A stretch of DNA of 64,000 bases. It comes from Cannabis sativa (lineage: Eukaryota > Streptophyta > Magnoliopsida > Rosales > Cannabaceae). Below, in pieces: positions 58,823 through 64,000 of this stretch. The notes beneath the pieces are model-generated. The model worked only from the letters and a program-made list of their open reading frames with translations, was not told where the DNA came from and did not search any database. Numbering within the stretch: position 1 is the stretch's first letter; each line of letters begins with the position of its first letter. The stretch is taken from the NCBI RefSeq assembly GCF_029168945.1, contig NC_083604.1:44263686-44327685 (forward strand), given 5' to 3'. Made by a program: the position numbers and the translations under genes.

Positions 58823-61800
58823 AACTCCCACTTGCACTAATATAAAACAAAAAGTGTGTTTCAAATAATCTCAACACCTTGATATACAAATCAAGTGTAG
58901 TTGTAGTAAACTCCTCGTAATAGGATCTGAAAGGTTGAATTAACCACAACCTTTTCTCCACCATTACTCTTCCTTAATCACAAAATCATTGATAATGTGA
59001 AATTCCTCTCTATGTCTCTACTCTCTTGGGATACTGGATTCTATACATACCTTTGGCAACTACTTTTGGTTAATCAGGAAATTAACACTAGTAGTTTAAG
59101 GCAATTTGGAATGGTGCCAAAGATGTATAGAACTTTCCTTAGACTGAATAAGTACCTTTCCTGCAACTTTAACATTCAGTCTCTCTCTGGTAGACCTAGA
59201 AACTTCAGATAGGTTTTTACACTTCTCCAAAATCACTATTCCACCCCCAGAGTAACCACCATCTTATCAGAAAGATTTACTAGCACAAAGGCAAATTTCA
59301 AAATCTGATATGGTGTAGTCTAAGAGTTTTAAACACACCCTTATAGACTAACATATAGTTCCTCTTTTTTATCTTAAGATTTACTTGATTGTCTTCCAAT
59401 GTTCTTCTCCTGGATTAATCTGATACCTACTCATTACTCCCACTCAACAGCAGGTGTCTGGTCTAAGGCATACAAAAGCATATCTAAGACCTCTCACTGT
59501 TGATATAAGAAATTCTTTCATGGCTTTATCTTTTCTGGAATAGTTGAGACTTTTCCTTAGATAAATAAAATCTATGTCTAAGAAGTTGTGAAGCTTCTAT
59601 AGATTGCCATTAGAAAGAAAATGCTTCAGCATCTTACTAAAGTAAGTTGCTTGCATTAGAGTAAGTAATTACCAGGTATACCACAAGCCATAGGTTTAGA
59701 TAAACTCAAACCTATAATACTAGGAACAGGAAGTTTTGTTAAGTCCATTGAATGGACTTATAAACGAAAATTTCCTTTTATGTCCCTGTAATAGAAAACT
59801 TTAGGTTACTCCATGTGAATGGATTAAACCATAGTTGTATTGGCTTTCTTCTTAGTTTCTTATCTTGACAATCCATTACTTGTTTAAACTCACAATGGAT
59901 TTTAATCACTAGTGTCTCCCAAGTCATAAGAAGGTGAGTTCCTAGAAACTCTCCCACTACGACAAGGTACCGTAAATTATGTCTAAGAAAACTAAATGGT
60001 ATTGATCTCTTCGGTTGTGACAAGACAACAGAGGCAGTGGGATCATCATATGTCAAATAAGATGATAGAACACTTTTGGAATCAAGAAAAATATCTCCTT
60101 TATTTGCTACTTGTTTTCAGACTTAGTCATTATTCTAGAAAAGTAGTATTTGTTTGAACAAACACTTTCTTATCTATTGACAATGGGATGGTCCACCCCT
60201 AATCACTTAGAATAGCTAACAAACCATGGTTAACAATTCTAGCTTTTCTTAAGAATTTGATTAGGTCATCCATGAATCTAGTAATGATTTACATTAAGTA
60301 TACAATCATTACATCATTCTGAAATTGTATTACCATAGAAGGAATTAGGCAACGACTAGTAACTAATCATCAACATGCAACTCGAAATTTCTGGGGAGGT
60401 AAGTTTGGATATAATTCAAAAATCAATTTAATGATCTTTGAACTGCATATCTACTAACTATTTCTCCACCCCTATCAGTTCACAAGATCTTTAACCACTT
60501 ACCTTAATGGTTTTAACCATTGCTAGAAATTAATGAAATTTTTCAAACATTTCAAATTTCTTTGCTAAAAGGTATAATCTAGAGTAATCGTTTTAAGAAT
60601 ACAACGAAAAACTCATATCCACCCCTGAATGTACATCCATCTGCGAATGAGATGAATTACTTTCAGTGGATATAGGCATATTAACTCTTTGCAGAGATTG
60701 ATCTTGTCAAATCCACTATGAACAAGATACAAATGCCATAGATTAAAAAAATGTGGTAGTGTCTATTGATGACATAGGTTTAGTTACATTAAAGAGTTCT
60801 TAGAATACTGCAAGTGGATCCTGGTCACAGAATACCTAACTCATATTCCATACAGTTTTAATCCATTAATAGAAGATGGATATTAAACACTTGAGAAAGT
60901 GTAACTGTATTGTATTCTGGAATTAGAAATATAAGAAAATTTCTATTTGGAATCTAAAATTAAAGTCAAAGACTTAAATTTATACCAAATATAATGAGTA
61001 ATTCTATCTTGGACCACCACTACTAATACAAACTCTAAGTCAGATTTGCCCATACAAGTAGGAGATTTCTAAGATTGAGGATTTATATCAATTGGGAATA
61101 GAATTTCAGGATTATAATCATATGCGTCATTTAATTTCTTAAGAGAAAATATAATGACATGAAATGATTTATAGACCATTCATCCAATGATATGTTTTGA
61201 AGCTAATTCGAAATGAATGAGCTAAGAGGAATTAGGATAATTTCGTTTATAAATAAGAATCCAACGATGCTTCGATTAGCGAAAGTCAAAGTAATCTTAT
61301 TTATACAATCTTCTTGTTTCATATCGTAAAAATACTAGTCTAAGGTGTCATCAATTGATGAACAGCTAGATGTCGCATATACAATACTTATCTTTCGAGA
61401 TCTAACACTATTATGTATGTCTAATGGTGAAAATCCACTAGGGATTTATCTCATTAGATAAACAAGCCAAGTTAGACCAACAATGAAGATTCGAAATTAA
61501 ACTACAACTTAATAACAGAAAATAACATGGTTCAATATAAATTCATACACAATTCAGAAATTATAAACATATAGCAAGTAAGAATGACAAGTGAAAATAC
61601 TAAAACTTACAATCCTAGATAATTTTCAAGGTTTTCAACAAACTGATATCAGTGTCCCGTTTAGGCGAGAGTCAAAGCTACCATCCATTGAATAGAGTTG
61701 TCAGCTCATCTAAAATGATAACCATTCTAGCAACCTTTTATTCGATCAAGATTTGAATTCAGCGTTGTCCCGTTTAGGCGAGAGTCAAGGCAATTCTATC

Positions 61801-64000
61801 TTATGAGCTTCCACCATTGTTTCATAATTTGCAAGTCAAGTATGGTCGCCACCATTAGGGTGATCTATACCATACAAAACACTTACAAACTACTTATCAT
61901 GCGAGGTTAAACGGTGCGAAATGGCTAATGAACGTTCCTCCATTAGGGAGGATTACTCACTAAAACAAACGCGGTGTAAAACCCACAATGGAGATCGAAT
62001 ATCTTAATAATAAAGCTCATTATTTAAAAAAGAGTTGTATTTTCTTTGATTCTCTTTATTTAATCTATTTATTTTAAATATATATTTATTAAAATTTCCA
62101 ATTTAGAATGAAAAATTCTAAATATAATTTTTAATTTAATATTTATAAATTTTACTTAGATGGATATGAAAATAACAAGAATTATTTCCATCTTAGTAAT
62201 AATTTCCAATAAATATTTAATTTAAGTTGTTACAAAATTAATTTAAATTAATTTACAACTCAAATTTGATTTTCTATAAATATATATTGCATTTCGAAAA
62301 ATTAAAGTATTTAAGAATACAATTTTTGAAAAAATGCATATTAAAATAAACAATAAATCCTGGAAAAATTATTCTAATTTAATGTTGGCCCAAAATTAAT
62401 TAATAAAATTAATTTACAACAAAAAATATCATTTTCCTATTTAATTAAATAGATATAAGAAAAATTCAAATATTTAAGTATGATGATGAAAATCAACTTA
62501 AATATTAATTTTCTATTTAATTAAATACACTAGAAAAATACTTCAAGCAAAAATATCACATATCTAGATTTTCCTTTGACTAATTAATTCAATTTCTAAT
62601 AATATATTTTAATTCATTTATTTTAAATTAATCAGTTAATGAAAAAATTATTGATTTAAGTTGATCCAAGAATTAATTAAAATAAATAATTAATTTACAA
62701 CTTAATCTATTTTTCAAATAAAATTTGACATTCCACATTTAAGAAATGCAATTTCGAAATTTGATTAATAAAATAAAGAAAAAATATATTTTGAAAATTA
62801 TTTAAATTTAGTTGAAAAAATAAATTTCAACTAAAAATAATTTTCTATTTAATTAAATGTCATGAAAAAGAAATATTTAAGTATGATGATAAAAATTAAC
62901 TTAGATATTTAATTTTCAAATTAATTAAATGTATTAAATTCAAGAAATAAATAATTAAGTGTAGAGAAGGCTTAATTATTAATTTCTAGTTTAATACTAG
63001 GAAAAATATACTTTAAATAAATTGTACCAAAATTAATTATATAAATAATTAATTTCACAATGTATAATATTTTCCTATTTAATATTAGAAATAATAAGTA
63101 GTCTAGAAATAACTATTTAGAAAATATCTTATTTGACTAAGTATCTTTTCTACAAAATTTGAAAAAATATCTAATTTAAGTTGTATTAGAAAAAATCTAG
63201 AACTTAAATATTTTCAAATTTAAATTTAATTAAATATCAAAAATTAAGTTGTAACCACTTAATTAAAAAATATTCCATTTTAAGTTAATATTCGAAAAGA
63301 TATTAACTTAAAAAATATCTAAAGAATCTTAATAACCAATGCCTAAAATTCCTCAACTTAATTTTGAAATTTTAAATCCAAAAGATATTCAGATTTAAGT
63401 TGGTTAGTTGTAGATAACTAAATATCAACTTAAATAGGAATATTTAATGAAAAATTTAAATTAAGCTTCAGAAAGAATCTAGATGGTTATAATTATATAT
63501 TTAATTAAATACAAGAAAATACACATAGTTTAGCTTAGAATAAAAAATTCTTTAAACTATGTTTTTCTTAAATTAATTTCAAAATAAATGAAATTAATTA
63601 TGTTGCTAATCAATTTTATTAGGTTAAACTAGTTTAATTAACCTAGTACAGTTATTCAAATCAAGCAAATGGGCCTTCACAATTGGGGTAGTTCATGTGA
63701 GGGAGTGCTGGGTTCAGTATGTCGTACCCACTTCTATGGCTCCCAACTCTCACACAAGGCCCAAAAGAGAGGAATTTAACCTTAATAAGAACAACTGTTA
63801 TTAATTGAATAGGCCCAAAAACTAAATGGGCCTAAATAAATTCTATCAAGAACTATGATAATTTATTTTAGCAACAGCAACCTATATGCATCTATAATAA
63901 AATTAAACACATAGGCTCACGCAGGCACACTTTGGATGGGTTCTATCATGTTGCTAGGTCATACACAGATGAAAGAAGATTGTAAATATACCTGTTACAA
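58823..64000 (-). repeat. LARD C internal region (non-coding)
   Basis: Holds the best-preserved version of the family's internal DNA: the 92-codon sense frame 59778-60056, the repeat block 61250-61995, and the landmark GTATGTCGTACCCACTTCTA near 63717. No gag-pol domain in any frame. Confidence 0.8.
61250..61995 (-). repeat. Degenerate internal repeat block of LARD C
   Basis: Motifs TTAGCGAAAGTCAAAG (61276), TTAGGCGAGAGTCAAAG (61661) and TTAGGCGAGAGTCAAGG (61774), then CCACCATTAGGGTGATC (61845) and CTCCATTAGGGAGGATTAC (61939). The 61250-61495 half aligns loosely with 61752-61995, about 0.5 kb apart. Confidence 0.75.

Larger units (their letters stand above)
56926..64000 (-). mobile_element. 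LARD C: non-autonomous LTR element, right-truncated by the window
   Basis: Minus strand: 3' LTR 56926-58822, purine tract complement AACTCCCACTTGC, internal 58823-64000. The leader, primer site and 5' LTR are off the right edge. It was inserted near the outer end of the LARD B LTR. Internal DNA is colinear with A and B and non-coding except for a 92-codon frame (59778-60056). Confidence 0.85.

Overview
This is a plant nuclear window from a repeat-rich eudicot. The evidence is one intact intron-containing class I chitinase gene, Athila, Tekay and Ty1/copia retrotransposons with tRNA-iMet or tRNA-Asp primer sites, a CACTA transposon and a MITE. I cannot name the species from sequence alone. Roughly 95% of the window is transposable-element DNA, most of it nested. 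I see no bacterial-type operon, CRISPR array, tRNA or rRNA gene.

Left part (1-21546) is a nest up to four levels deep on a minus-strand background. The oldest visible layer is a broken minus-strand Ty1/copia element (19614-21546). It is interrupted by a long non-autonomous LTR element, 'LARD A' (minus, 5' LTR 17752-19613, internal DNA down to 1785). LARD A carries two further insertions: an Athila-type Ty3/gypsy element (1-1784, running off the left edge) and a 1.66-kb CACTA transposon (4331-14614, 3-bp target duplication). The CACTA element in turn holds a complete Tekay/Del-like chromovirus (5958-14576, TSD GGAGT) that has lost its reverse transcriptase.

Middle part (21547-39459). A second, nearly intact Tekay element (minus, 21726-31176, TSD TGGCA) sits about 1.15 kb upstream of the only confident host gene, a class I chitinase (32336-33642, three exons, 357 aa: signal peptide, hevein domain, proline-rich hinge, GH19 domain). 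Downstream is a decayed plus-strand Ty1/copia element (34135 to about 38722) with a MITE inside its gag, then about 0.7 kb of unassigned DNA with one unrecognised reading frame.

Right part (39460-64000) consists of three more copies of the same non-autonomous LTR family: B (minus), D (plus, inserted in the 5' LTR of B, TSD CTACA) and C (minus, inserted near the end of the same LTR and running off the right edge). LTRs are about 1.9 kb, TGTTGG...CCAACA, with a degraded iMet primer site and no gag-pol coding.

Most notable observations: (i) the LARD family carries an ancient internal duplication of about 0.5 kb marked by a repeated TTAGGCGAGAGTCAA motif, kept in all four copies; (ii) differences between Tekay LTR pairs are concentrated at CCG/CAG/CTG/CCGG sites, pointing to a base-calling artefact, deamination or gene conversion; (iii) a clean microhomology deletion removed the reverse transcriptase from one Tekay copy; (iv) a young Tekay copy lies close upstream of the chitinase promoter.
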